From positions 36,357,201 through 36,421,200 of the forward strand of contig CM034307.1 in the NCBI GenBank assembly GCA_019925795.1: a stretch of 64,000 bases of DNA, given 5' to 3'. This document shows, piece after piece, positions 10,957 through 21,558 of this stretch (positions are counted from its first letter, which is position 1; the number at the start of each line of letters is the position of its first letter). The stretch comes from Dendrobium chrysotoxum. Taxonomy: Eukaryota > Streptophyta > Magnoliopsida > Asparagales > Orchidaceae. A program made the translations under genes and the position numbers. Under the pieces are notes generated by a model. The model saw only the letters and a list, made by a program, of their open reading frames with translations. It had not been told where the DNA came from and made no database searches.

Positions 10957-11237
10957 GTTCCCACCACCGGCCGTCATTGCCAGAATTCTAAGGAATGCAG
11001 TTCCCACCACCAGCCTTCATTGCTAAAATTCCGAGTAACACAGATTCCCACCCCCATCCTTCATTGCTAAAATTATGGGGAATACAGGTTCTCACTACCA
11101 ACTTTCATTGTTAGAATTTTGAGGAATACAAATTCCCACCACCGGCCTTCATTGCCGAAAATTGAGGAATATTAGTCCTTCCATCGGCCTTCATTGCCAG
11201 AATTCTAAGGAATATTGACCCTTCTGCTTCATTCGTG
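10957..11237 (+). repeat. Tandem array, about 6.5 copies of a 43-44-bp unit, inside the LTR element
   Basis: Units start at about 10957, 11000, 11044, 11088, 11132, 11175 and 11217. The consensus is roughly GTTCCCACCACCGGCC followed by TTCATTGCYARAATTCTGAGG. Isolated GCCTTCATTG words recur at 11654, 11707 and 11734. Successive units have different frameshifting lengths, so it is not a protein repeat. Confidence 0.85.
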
Positions 11238-11892
11238 CGTCCAAGACCAAGGAGAAATCGAGCAGGAGGGCTCCTCTCGCATGCAACGTCCAAAGTCGAC
11301 CGGGCAGAAGCGAGAGAAGTCGAGCACAGGACCTCCTCTTGCATGCGTATGGAAAGAGATGAGAGTTCCCTCTCGTGAGGGTCTAGGGCCGGGACAAGCG
11401 AGAGTGCATGACATGTACTCCTTCCTACGATTAGACAAGAGGAATCAGAGGCCTCTTGTGCGCCTCTATGGGGTCGATCGAATAGGAGTGTTCGAGGGGA
11501 GTCAGACGATTGATTTGCATTGGGCTGAAGGTTTGCTCGATTAGACTGGAGGAGATTTGCGTGCCAAGTGTTGAGCAGCTTGAGACGTGTTTTTCTGCAG
11601 CTATCCTTGAAGCTTTCTGCCACCTTAAAAACAGAGTTTTTTCCTACTACCGTGCCTTCATTGCTAACATTCCCTTATGGTTGTTATCCTATCTATAACC
11701 AATGCAGCCTTCATTGCTACCCTGCTTAATATAGCCTTCATTGATACCCTTTGTCACAACAATGTTTGAAGCTAAGTTCTCCCAAAGTTTTGATCAAATG
11801 GAGGACTCTATAATGCACCAAGGGACTTGATAACTTTACTTTTTTGGGATTAATTACTAAGGTGTGAATGACAGATTTGTATTCCCTATCTT

Positions 11893-11901
11893 GAGGGGGA
11901 G
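11893..11901 (+). other. Polypurine tract
   Basis: GAGGGGGAG immediately precedes the TG start of the 3' LTR, the expected site for plus-strand priming. Confidence 0.85.
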
Positions 11902-12233
11902 TGTTAAAATCTAATTCGTCCCTTGGCCCTTGATCCCACAGTCAGCATGGGGATCCGTGCGAGGCTCACCTGGATCACGCTGTTAAATCTCAACCGTCCC
12001 TTGGCTCTTGATCCCACGACCAGGATGGGGATCTGTGGGAGGCTTACCTAGATCACACTGATCTCCTTCCATATTTGGGTGGCTAATTTAGGAAGGATTA
12101 TATTAGGGCATTTATACATGATTCCGTATTTATTTGTTTCTTTATTAAGATATCTTGTATATATCTATAAATAGGGATAGTTTTGTATAATCAAAACTAA
12201 ACTTTTTTCCTCTCCAATTCGCTAAATTTAACA
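11902..12233 (+). repeat. 3' LTR (332 bp)
   Basis: It begins TGTTAAAATC after the polypurine tract and ends TTTAACA before the TATAT target duplication. It is clearly homologous to 9779-10108 but has many substitutions, so the insertion is not recent. Confidence 0.9.
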
Positions 12234-12719
12234 TATATCAAAGCAATTAAGTTGTTACACTTCATCATACAGAAAATATTCACTAATTAAAGGGAACTTC
12301 TTCAAAAAAAATAGTTCTACTTCCAAGTTCCAGCATTTGTTCCATCTTACTTAATCAACAGGTAGTAACTATATAGATCCAGCATTCTATATCCTTGCAC
12401 CGTTTCCAGTTCATTGGATTAATTTAAATATAGCTAAGGTCGAGATACACGGAGTCCCAAAATCTTTGGAAAAGGAAGACCTTACACCTAATTTTCAAGT
12501 TAGAAAAATCAACTGCTGTCAAGCTGTTTATACATTTAACAGATGTTGTTATAAACAAAAGAATGGAAATGTGATCTTAATTTGCATTAATAAGTTGACT
12601 AGTCAATCATGCACAAGAGGTACATAACAAGAAAAACATATTGGGCACCAGAAAGACACCAACGATGACAAAACAAGTAGTCGACCAATTACAAAGAAAA
12701 ATCATAAAAGCTAAGTTAC

Positions 12720-12809
12720 CTTAAGTATGTTTTTCTTACTAGAGAGAAGCTCATTTAGTTTTGATATTTGCTCCGATAATGATTCACTTTCATCAACAAA
12801 CTTCTTTCT
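12720..12809 (-). CDS. GYRA exon g: coiled-coil arm
   Basis: 30 codons, RKKFVDESESLSEQISKLN then ELLSSKKNILK. The heptad-like pattern fits the long coiled-coil arm of GyrA after the breakage-reunion domain. The acceptor is ACCTTTGCAG and the donor is GTAACTTAG. It is paired with the exon at 12919-12989 across a 109-bp intron. Confidence 0.95.
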
Positions 12810-12918
12810 CTGCAAAGGTTGCATTAACATTCAACTATAAGATACATAAAACAAGATAATTGCATAAAATTCAAACATACGAGAAGAGGACATCCAGGAT
12901 AAGAGATGTGCACGGTAC

Positions 12919-12989
12919 CTCAAGCAAAGTAAGTTTCCTCAACGTTATATCCAATAGGGCTTCAGCTTGCTTTTGAGATAACGAATATT
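12919..12989 (-). CDS. GYRA exon f: SLSQKQAEALLDITLRKLTLLE segment
   Basis: Two bases that complete a Lys codon plus 23 codons, YSLSQKQAEALLD and ITLRKLTLLE. This is the strongly conserved GyrA/ParC helix segment (SxxQAxAILxxxLRxLTxLE) before the coiled-coil. The acceptor is TTTTATGTCAG and the donor is GTACCGTG. Confidence 0.95.
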
Positions 12990-13870
12990 CTGACATAAAA
13001 TTTAAAAAAAAAACAGTTTTAATATATCAAAACCAAGCTAGGTAAACAAAAGCTGAATAATTAAAGCAAATCATCACACTACCATCATTATAGTAAATCC
13101 CATTATGATAAATTAAACTCAAATCCTCCCTGGTAAATTATAGCAGTGAATAAAATATTTGGTAGCATCTTTTGTAAAGAAAATTATGGTCTATTGACTG
13201 CCCAAATGATAGAGCTGAGCTTTGAATCTTGAGCTTATTGGAATTAAAACTGAGTCAAGTAAATTAGTATCTTGACTAAGCTTGTTTATTTATTTTCTTA
13301 TCATGTTTGAGCCAAACTTGAACATGAATCAAATGTTAAAACCATATTTAAGTATTAATTGAGCCTAAATAACCATATAGCATGTCAATGATTTGAAAAA
13401 ATAGTCTAATAAATAACAATAAATATATCCGTATAGTTTATCAAAATTGGCATAATTCATTCAACATTCTTTTTAGTGCAATATTAAAAGTAAATTAGAT
13501 TTTTATCCATACATCTAGATATATGTTCAATATTTTCACTATCAAAATTTATTAAGAAAAACAAATTAGAATTAAATCAACCCATCTAGCTATCTACTCA
13601 ATATTTTCATAATATTTGTGCTTCTAGTAATATGGATAACTTTTAAACTACATAGGATAAAAGAAAATTAATTCAATAAAACAAATTAAATCATGAAATA
13701 AGCAATTCATCATTAAATGAACATGTTATCGAAGTCTTAGCGAGTTATTTGCTAAACAACAAAAGAGCAAGTTCAATAACATAAGTGAAAGAGTGGGTCA
13801 GCATTCAAGCTGTTCATTGATATATAGAGCTTTAAATTTTTTGTTCAAACTTAGATTATATAAATAAAGA

Positions 13871-14054
13871 GAAAAGGATCAAAATGGTTCCTTAACAATT
13901 TATGAAGGTCCAAAATGATCCCCAATTATATTAAAGGACCATTTTAGCCCCTCAAAGTCTTTAAAGATGAACCAAAATAGTCTCATGATGGGACTATTTT
14001 GATTCATTTTTAAAGAATTGAGAAAAAGTCGGGAGTCATTTTGATCATTTTCCC
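13871..14054. repeat. Short inverted-repeat element, about 180 bp
   Basis: The left end AGGATCAAAATGGTTCC and the reverse complement of the right end (ATGATCAAAATGACTCC) pair as inverted repeats. Related words recur inside (CCAAAATGATCCCC, GGACCATTTTAGCCCC, CCAAAATAGTC). This is a MITE-like arrangement of a kind common in plant introns. The class is not determined and no target duplication was identified. Confidence 0.5.
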
Positions 14055-14504
14055 TATAAATAAACGCATATATATGAGCCTCATATGAAGAAGAATTGAG
14101 TTGTCTACATAGTACATTAGTTAGCTTACAACCCTACCTCAAATATTGATATCACAAAGAGAGATGTATGGATTTCAAGGTACGCATTTTTGTTCTCATA
14201 GAGATAAATATCATTAAATTCCACACGACATGTAAAATAATCTAATACAAACTTTTGGGTATAATATAAGGTGTATAGTAAAGTTGTTGAAGAAAGTGAA
14301 TAGTGTATACTTATGGCTCATGGGTAAAAGAATCACCCATGACCTAATTACAAATCTATGAGTATGATGGAGCAAATAGTACATGTGAATACTTTTTTTT
14401 TGAAATGTATGGGTGAATACTTGTTGTGATGATGACCATTGTATGGCATGCATATATACAGTTCTTAAGAGGGAGGGGGAGTGATGTGCATACTTGTTCG
14501 GGTG

Positions 14505-14693
14505 TGAAAGCGAGCTCGAGAGGGCAAATGCGAGCCCACGAGGGCAATTCGGGTCATTTCGGGTTGATTTCGAATTTCCGGGCCAACTCGAACCAGACCC
14601 AATTTTAGAAACGGGTCATGAAACAGAAGCCGAACCCGATCCGTCTAGCAAACGGGTTTCGGGTCCAAGTCGGATCAAATATTGACAGCCCTA
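14505..14693. mobile_element. Truncated relative of the GGGGTGTCAA-type MITE at 57941
   Basis: This is GC-rich, with CGGGTC/GACCC-type words (ACGGGTTTCGGGTCC, CCGAACCCGATCC). The right end AATATTGACAGCCCTA corresponds to the end of the element at 57941-58561. The left terminal repeat is missing, and a LINE fragment abuts the right end. Confidence 0.55.
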
Positions 14694-14921
14694 GGTCAAA
14701 CCACCTTGTGTTTGAACAGAAGTAATAGCTCTTATATACATATCCTTAATGACTTGAATATAAGCATTATTAACTCATTTTTTTCTAGAACTCTCCAAAG
14801 CACTTCTCTTAAAGCTTTATCATACGCTTTCTTTAAATCAATAAATATCATATGTAAATCATCCTTACTCTCTTTATACTTCTCCATCAAACCTCTCAAT
14901 AAATGTATAACTTCCATAGTT
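14694..14921 (-). mobile_element. RTE-type LINE fragment (reverse transcriptase part)
   Basis: On the minus strand it encodes EVIHLLRGLMEKYK, MIFIDLKKAYDKALREVLW and RVLEK, the start of the RTE reverse-transcriptase domain (the FIDLEKAYD block). It lacks both LINE ends. Frame damage follows the RVLEK block. Confidence 0.85.
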
Positions 14922-14999
14922 GACTTAATGACGTATTTAAAAGTAATTTTATTAGAACATAAGAGTTTAAAACAATATTCAAATTAAATAACTCGCTTA

Positions 15000-17270
15000 A
15001 AACTTAAATACGCCCTAAGGATCAAAACCCAACACAGTCTCATCTTTACTTTTACATTCTTCAGGAGAATCATCGTAGTTTAAATCAAAGTCATCTTCGA
15101 AATCTTTTTCAGTCATAATATTTTTTCATATCCCCTAAACCAATTAATATTTCATTAGATATAATCTAAAATTAAAAAAATAATAATAATACAAAAAATA
15201 ATTCATTATATTTAAGATTATCTTTAGAATTTTTTAAGCTCCAACGTCAGTTTGTTTCTTTCTTTTATATACTTGTGAGGTAAAAGTTGCTCTCAATTCA
15301 ATAGATCTTTCAATGTCAACATTAATTATTTCATTCTTCTCACCATCATAAGCCTGCTCTTCACATCAACTTCAAGAATATCAAAATTTTTAGGTATTTC
15401 TCATTCATCATCAGATTGCAAGTCATCAATAACTAAAGGTTTCAATTCATCGTCATCAGTTCTTTGCTTCTGTAATTTAAGTTTCCTACATTTTAATTTT
15501 TTGTTAAACGTAATATAAACAAGCTTGATTATACATCCTATAGCCAATGAATTTATTCTCTTTATATGAATTTGGTTGAAGGTGGTCCAATTACACTCAC
15601 ATGCAGAAGCCAAACATATTAGGCTAAGAACTTTAGCTGCAAATGCTTTAAGTTCAGAAACATCATCTTTGAATTGAGCCTACTAACATTCTATATTAAA
15701 TAAAAAATATATTATTAACATATATTTAAGTATGAAGTTTAAACATAAATATTTAAATTTAAAATTATAAATAAATGCTAAGGTACCGAGAGTGCGTGTT
15801 TTATAACATGCTTAAACTACTCTAAGTTCAAACATTCCATTTTTTAAATGAAAATTCTCAAACAAATTATTTGCTTTGAGATAGTCACCATAAGGAACAA
15901 ACCTATCTATACATGCATATAAATTATTTTTTTGCCTCTTTATCTACACGAAAGTCTGTATCATAATAAATTTAAGAGTTCAAATAATATACAATAACAT
16001 GTACATGTTGGTGTAACTAGTGATCCCACTTGTCATCTATAATTTCTCAATTTTTTTATAGGCTCCTTCTTGCCCCACAAATCTCTTATTATGCTCTCTT
16101 TATCTTTATTTATAATTTCATAAATAAATCTCATTGTTGGGGTCTTCTCACCATCAACCATTTTATTAATTTAACTAAAGGTCTTTTTGGCTTCAAAGCA
16201 TAATTTATATTATGCTAGAAAGAATCATCTTTCATAACAATCTTCTTCCCTTATTTTTCTTCTTATTATTTTGCCCATGAACTTCCATCACATTCTTCAA
16301 AAATACACATAGCTTCTAAAGGTTGCCTTATCTTCTTAAATCTTTGCAAAGTCAAATATGAAGTTGTAAATCTAGTGATAGCAAGCCAAATAATTTCTTT
16401 TCAGTGAACTTTCTTATTAAATTGAGCACCAAATAGTGATTGTAACTAAACTTACTGACAATTTTATACTTCAACAAAGCATATTTATGTTATGATAATT
16501 GTCCCAATCTCTCAAACATTAAATCAATGCAGTGTGCAGCACATGGACTCCAATAAAAGTGCTTCACCTTCTCCATTAACAATCCCCTACAGCTTTATAT
16601 GCACTTGGATTATCGGTAACAATTTGAACCGCAAATGTCTCTCCTAATTCCTTAACAACCTCATATAACATTTAAAACAACAGTTGCGCATCCTTCACAA
16701 AAACTAAAGCATCAACATATTTCAAAAATAAAGTTCCATAGAAATTGTTAACAAGGAAGTTGATGATGCTCCTCTGTCAAATATGATTAGTCATCTGACA
16801 TTACGGTCACTCGTGTCTTAACCCATGTCTTTTTCATTTCATCCACCATCCTTTTTATTGTCCTGACCTCCTCATCTAACATTTAGGTCCTCAACTTATA
16901 TATATTAGGAAGCTCTAAGCCTCGACCATAACTCCCAACAGATCAAAGCATATAGATCCATACTAGAATTCTAATAACATTGAATGGAATGTCATTTTTA
17001 TAAAAACACCTAACAATATCTAAATAGATTATATTCTTAAATTCCTTCATAGTAGCTGAAAGAGAAATAGTTTGAGAGTTCATATTCTCCTCTTCATCAA
17101 CATTCAACACAAATCTATACATTGGTCCCCAAATGCCTCTATTAGAAGAAACTAAATGGCTTCCAGTACTTGACTCATCAAGCTGAGAATCAAAATACGA
17201 GCTGTTTTTTTATCCTCTTGTCCATATTTAATTGTATCACTTCTTTGTCGGCGGAAAACTTCTTCAAATA
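15000..17270 (-). pseudogene. hAT transposase relic (decayed)
   Basis: On the minus strand, in order, I can read a VTDN/SAYKAVG-like block near 16600, MRFIYEIINKDKE near 16120, and the C-terminal dimerisation block ACECNWTTFNQIHIKR at 15560-15610. LVYITFNKKLK and an acidic tail (about 15022-15117) follow. This order matches plant hAT transposases (DUF659 region, then hAT C-terminal dimerisation). Many stops and frameshifts separate the pieces. The conserved W of CERNW-STF is kept. The N-terminal BED zinc finger is not visible. A gypsy fragment begins at about 17290. Confidence 0.75.
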
Positions 17271-17289
17271 GTTAGTACATTTTTTTTTC

Positions 17290-18125
17290 ACTTTATCAAG
17301 CACATTTGCACATAATTAAATGTTGATATCTGTGCAAAACAAGTGATCCTTAAGCCTCTTAACATCTCCACTAATGCATATTTTGAGTGATCCAAAAATC
17401 TCACTCCTTCACCCTGGATTGCCCTCACCATGATTTTGAGTGAAACCATAGTTTTGGACCTGCTAGGATCTCCTATAATAACCACTTTCCTCCCCTCAAC
17501 CTTGAACTCCATCACTAGCGCCTTCCAATCAATCTTGATCTTCCCCAACATCTGCAACTACTTCATTCCCAGTATCACATATGTGCCCCCCAAATCCAAT
17601 GTCATAAGTCTTCCAATATCTGAACCTCGGAAGGATTAGGATCACCCCTTTGCAAATTCCTCTACTCCTTTTTTACTTTCTTGTTCCCATCATAACCTAA
17701 AAGCCCCAAATTACTACTAATTTCAGTCCCAATTGATCCACCATCCTGTTGGAAATAAAGTTGTGGGTAACACCACTATCTACCAGTACTACCACCTCCT
17801 GATGCTCGGTCTTCTCTTTAACCTTCATGGTGTGGTTTGGAGTGTACCTAACCACTGAGTTAAGAGATACCACTGCAACATCTAAGTGAGGATGATCATC
17901 TTCCTACTACAGCATCTTCCTCATTACAAATTGTCATGACCTGTAACAAACCGCCCTTACAACGATGGACAAGAGTGAGCTTCTCATCACACCTAAAGCA
18001 TAAACCCTTGGCCCCTTCTCCTGAATTTTTGACTCAATCAACCTCTTGCAGTTCGCCCCTAGTCGTACTCTCTAGCCTTTATCCCTCGGGGCTTCCTTCT
18101 AAATAGGCAACGTCTGCACCTTTGG
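17290..18125 (-). pseudogene. Ty3/gypsy gag-pol fragment (zinc knuckle and protease)
   Basis: Reading leftward: the knuckle LCFRCDEKLTLVHRCKGG near 17980, then VLVDSGVTHNF-like protease active-site sequence near 17770. Further on come TYVILGMKWLQMLGKIKIDW (frame damaged just before) and MEFKVEGRKVVIIGDPS near 17480-17560. This order is typical of the gag-protease junction of plant chromovirus-type gypsy elements. Stops and frame breaks make it inactive. It is probably the downstream part of the same element whose gag start and LTR lie at 20130-21247. Confidence 0.8.
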
Positions 18126-18132
18126 TGTCAAA

Positions 18133-18923
18133 AAATAAAAAATAAATTAAATCCTTGTTCTAGGATTAGATGAGGGCATTTAAAAAATATTAATAAAAAT
18201 ATTTTTAAGAGTAAGATTTTGCCTGTGCATGAGTAAGCTAATGTTATGTGGGAAAAAGTAACTAGTAATATAAAGAATGTTATAAAAGATGTGCATGGAG
18301 TATCAAAGGGCAAAGCTACAAATAGAAAAACTAGTTTGTGGTGGAATTAAAATGTACAAGAAAAGATAAAAAAAATAAGAAGATTTGTTAAAAAAATTGG
18401 TTGGGCTGTAAAAATTCTGATAATTGGAAAAGATATAAATAGGCCTGTAAGGAGCCTAAGAAAGCAATTTACAATGCAAAGATTTTAGCTTTTAATGATT
18501 TATATAATATATTAGATACTAATGAGGGTGAAAGATATTTATATAAGTTAGCCAAACAAAGAGATAAGAGTAGTAAGGATTTAGTTCAAGTGAAGTGCAT
18601 TAAGGATGAAGTTTAAAAAGTGTTTTTATTAGAAGAAGATATTCAACAAAGATGGATGAGATATTTTTTTGAACTTTTCAATGAAGATTGTGAAAATACA
18701 ATTGATTTTAGTGACCTTAGCATCCTAAATAAAAATAAAGATCTTTATTTTTATTGGCGTATTAGTAAAATTGAAGTTAGAGAGGCTTTAAAGAAAATAA
18801 AGTACGTAAAAGTTGTTGGACCTGATGATATTCCAATAAAGGTGTGAAAATGTTTAGAAGATAAAGGAATTTCTTGGTTTAATAAACTTTTTAATATTAT
18901 TTTGAAGACTAAAAGATGCCAGA
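18133..18923 (+). mobile_element. RTE LINE fragment: region between endonuclease and reverse transcriptase
   Basis: It encodes blocks of the RTE polyprotein linker, for example YFFELFNEDCENTIDFSD, SKIEVREALKKIK and VVGPDDIPIKV, then WFNKLFNIILKTK. The latter is the start of the reverse-transcriptase domain. The corresponding minus-strand sequence is at 25000-25800 and 35300-36060. It stops abruptly after the codons for a MPD motif at 18923, where unrelated sequence begins. Confidence 0.8.
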
Positions 18924-19624
18924 TGTTGGCCTTTTGGTTCCCCCGTCTGGCTCCTGTCGCGTGGCTGGCTTTTGTTGTACCCCGTGGCTGCCCCTTCCTG
19001 TCCCCCGTGTCGCCCCTTTCCTGATTGGTTCGGCTGGAGGTGTTTGGGGCTGTTTGGCTGCCTCTTTTCACCTATATATATGTGATGTTTTGAAGCATTT
19101 GGGGGGTTGTTGTTTGCTGAGCAAAATTCTCTAAAAACCTAAGGGTTTCTTCTTGGAAAAGCTTGCGAGCTTGTTCCATTTCTCTTCTCCTCTCTTCGAT
19201 TTCGTCTTGGGCTTCTTACCTACTTCTCTCAACAAGTTTCCACTCCACTTGTATCTTCCTTCTCAAGTTATTGGAGGTGTTGGTTGGCCGAATTGGTAGC
19301 ATTTGCCAGAGGAGATTTGTGGTGGATGTTGGCCCAAGTAGCTGTGGTGGACCCTTGGTTTGCAAGTCCTTAAGCAGTTCTTTTATTTTACCTACTATTT
19401 CGTTGCATGTGAGGCGACCGCTAGTCGGTTGTTCTGAGGGTAGCTTGTTTTATTTTTAATTTGGTTTTCGTTTTTGTCTAACTTTCATTTGTTTGAAGGT
19501 TTGTTTGATGTTGGCTTTCTAAATTTTGAATCGAGAAAAGTTCTACTAGCCATTGCGTTCTCCCTTTTGGTTTTTCTATCTAGTTGTCTGCATCAAATTT
19601 TTTTTGGTAAATTTGATATATTAA
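18924..19624 (+). other. Foreign 0.7-kb segment between two LINE parts, promoter/leader-like
   Basis: This stretch is clearly richer in GC and pyrimidines than its surroundings and matches no LINE copy in the window. It includes CCTATATATATGTG at about 19070, then a CT-rich leader-like run (TCTCTTCTCCTCTCTTCG), which resembles a plant core promoter and 5' leader. No protein family is recognised in its short open frames. It sits inside an otherwise LINE-derived insertion. Confidence 0.5.
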
Positions 19625-20123
19625 GGCTCTATTTGTTCCTTTGTTAAGAAAATATGCCCAAAATAATTTTTCAATATTACACCGCTCAACAAACGTGAAA
19701 AGGTTGGAGTAAAATGTTGGCCATTAAAAGAGAAGCATAATATTAAGTTAAGTGTTGCAGAGATGAGGATGCTTAGATAGATGAGTGGTTTTACTCTTAG
19801 AGACAGGATACAAAATGAGCGTATACGTGAAAAGGTTGGAGTAGTTCTAGTGTAAGATAAAATTAGAGAGAGTCGCCTTAGATGGTTTGGTCACATAAAA
19901 CGGCAGCCTTCCAATGACTCAGTTAGGAAAGTAGATGTATTAGATTTGAATTATGTTAAGAAAGGTAGAGGTAGACCTAAAAAGACTCCATTAGAAAATA
20001 TTAGAAATGACCTTTTTTTATTAGATTTATATGAAAATTTAACTCTTAACATGACACAGTGGAGAAAAAGGATTCATGTAGCCGACCCCACATAGTGGGA
20101 TAAAAGCTTCTTGTTGTTGTTGT
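19625..20123 (+). mobile_element. RTE LINE 3' end fused to a short host segment
   Basis: From 19713 it follows the LINE 3' coding end: CWPLKEKHN-like, LSVAEMRMLR, MSGFTLRDRI, LRWFGHIKRQP, VKKGRGRPKKT and WRKRIHVADPT. The tail is (TTG)n at 20111-20123. The 88 bp before this (GGCTCTATTTG..., ending CAAACGTGAAAAGGTTGGAG) match the sequence at 52455-52545 on the opposite strand. The two loci therefore share the same 5' junction. Several codons are mutated. Confidence 0.8.
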
Positions 20124-20129
20124 CAAACC

Positions 20130-20668
20130 ATTTACAGCAAAATAATGCTCCACCCTATAAACTCACCCATGAGCATCTTCTCCCTCAAAAACTGACATTT
20201 TTAACTTTCTCACCCTAGGATCGCCACCGACCCAATAACTTCTTCCTCCTCCAGTGTAACAGTTGTTGTGATCCCTTCATATTTCCCTCTCCCCCAAATC
20301 ATCATCCCAATTTCTTCGTCGGCCATATCCTTTACTCGTTCCCTTCCTTGGAAGTGGCTCCAAAGATGGCATCTCCTCTTCTTCCCCCAAACTTTCCACC
20401 TCCCGATCCTCCCTCATTGTCCCTATATTAAGGTTTCCCCCACTTCCTTGTCTGTTCAACGGTGCTCTCGCCTATGATATTGAAGGTTAGGTGTGAAGCT
20501 CCAATATTTTCTTCATCATGCTCTCTAGGTTAGAAAACCTTCCTTATATGGATGGCATCCGTTCCGCAATTTCAAATTTGAGCTGGTCAACTTCCCCTTC
20601 TAGTTTTTCTTCCAAAGCATCCACTTTCTTCGGCGCCATAGATCCTAAATCATGCTCTAATACCAATT
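20130..20668 (-). pseudogene. Ty3/gypsy 5' untranslated region and gag start, with primer binding site
   Basis: On the minus strand the site TTGGTATTAGAGCATG (about 20650-20666) resembles the plant initiator tRNA-Met primer site. Next comes an ATG near 20638 with MAPKKVDALEEKLEGEVDQL, typical of gypsy gag N-termini. At the left end GEDAHGWVYR and YFAVNGL are readable. This block normally lies some 200 residues before the zinc knuckle found at about 17980. Stops interrupt the frame. Confidence 0.7.
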
Positions 20669-21247
20669 TGATAGAGATCTGATCTCCACATAACAAAAAC
20701 AACAATAAAAAAGAAAAAACACAGCAGAAATCAATGAGAAAAAAAAAAGATTATGAGCTAATTTTATTGATATAGGCACAATAAACCAAGATACAAGTTG
20801 ATCTATTCGAAAGATAGATCAGCTCTCCACCAACCATAGGCACCGCTAGGAACAACTCCAAAGAAAAACTACAACAAACACACAAATAATATAATGAAGA
20901 TATAACATAATTAACCATAAATAAGCTTTCCTAATTCCCTTTCAAATCTGAATTCAAATCATCCCTCTTTCCCTATATAAACCTTTCTAATTACCTCCCA
21001 AATCTGAATTCAAATCAGCCCTACTTCTCTAAATAAACATTTTTAATTCCCTCCCAATCAAAATCAACTCTCTTTCCCTAAATAAACCCATATTCTCTCC
21101 CAATCAAATCAATCCTCTTTCCCTAAATAAAAATTCCTAATTCCCTCCCAATTTTGGTCTTCTATGTTAAGTAATTAATCCCCTTTGGCCCCCCTCTCTC
21201 CTTGTCGTCCGTCCCCATTGGTGGGGCCCACAAGGCTCGACCCATCA
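20669..21247 (-). repeat. Probable LTR of the gypsy element
   Basis: It lies directly upstream (minus strand) of the primer site, ends TCTATCA and may start TGATGGGTCGAG at 21247. The 5' boundary is a guess, since no second LTR or target duplication was found. It contains tandem units at 20925-21152. Confidence 0.45.
20925..21152. repeat. Tandem units of about 42-57 bp within the gypsy LTR
   Basis: Five units begin near 20925, 20982, 21039, 21090 and 21132. Each has TTCCTAATTCCCTCCCAA then a block ending CTCTTTCCCTAAATAAA. On the minus strand each unit offers a TTTATTTAGGG or TTTATATAGGG word, like a repeated upstream promoter block. Confidence 0.75.
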
Positions 21248-21309
21248 TAATTATAAATAAAAAGACTGAAATAAAATTAGGTAGCACCTCAAACAGCCTC
21301 GAGGCATTT

Positions 21310-21558
21310 CTCACATCTGTCCATGATGTGGAAAACCTTGCTTATTTAATATTGCACCCGGGCGTCGGTGTGGTGGCCCTTGCACATTTCTCGTTGTATT
21401 CAGGCCATACAATGTGTCGCTTACAAGTAATGTTCTAACATTAACAAAAAAATATTAAAGGATTCATGTCATGATTATTCGACAAATTTTATGGTGACTT
21501 TCGACTACTTAACGTAATCCTCCATTTTTCTCATCCAAACCTATTATCTAGTAACATA
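21310..21558 (-). mobile_element. RTE LINE 5'-end fragment
   Basis: It is homologous to the 5' ends of the LINE copies at about 26580-26832 and 36857-37068. Shared words include CATGATGTGG, GGCGTCGGTGTGG, CATTCAGGCCATACAA-type sequence, TATTAAAGGATTCATG and TCTCATCC. Only the 5' non-coding region is present; the coding part is missing. Confidence 0.7.

Larger units (their letters stand above)
9779..12233 (+). mobile_element. Complete non-autonomous LTR retrotransposon, 2455 bp, carrying host gene fragments
   Basis: Two similar LTRs (9779-10108 and 11902-12233) flank a 1.8-kb interior. A tRNA-Met-type primer binding site follows the left LTR, and a polypurine tract precedes the right LTR. A perfect 5-bp target duplication TATAT lies at 9774-9778 and 12234-12238. 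No gag, protease, integrase or reverse transcriptase is visible, so mobilisation needed proteins from another element. The interior instead carries parts of two cellular genes (10396-10893), a 43-44-bp tandem array (10957-11237) and an unexplained GC-rich region with repeated CTCTCGCATGC-type words (about 11250-11540). It lies antisense to GYRA, within its 11-kb intron. Confidence 0.9.
1746..12719 (-). other. GYRA long intron, 10,974 bp, packed with transposable elements
   Basis: Bounded by the GTAACTTAG donor next to 12720 and the CTGCAACAG acceptor next to 1745, with phase kept across it. It holds a short direct repeat (3576-3641), a degenerate minisatellite (4930-5430), a hAT MITE (7259-7726), an L1 ORF1 relic (about 8388-9025) and a complete LTR retrotransposon (9779-12233). 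In 1746-2406, 4061-4929 and 12239-12719 I see only AT-rich sequence with no gene or recognisable element. Confidence 0.9.

Noticed and set aside
10957..11237. CRISPR-like array
   Set aside because: The units are contiguous diverged tandem repeats without spacers, in a plant retroelement.
11111..11623. Minus-strand open frame of 170 codons
   Set aside because: It runs through the 43-44-bp array and GC-rich interior of the LTR element, antisense to it, with no family resemblance.
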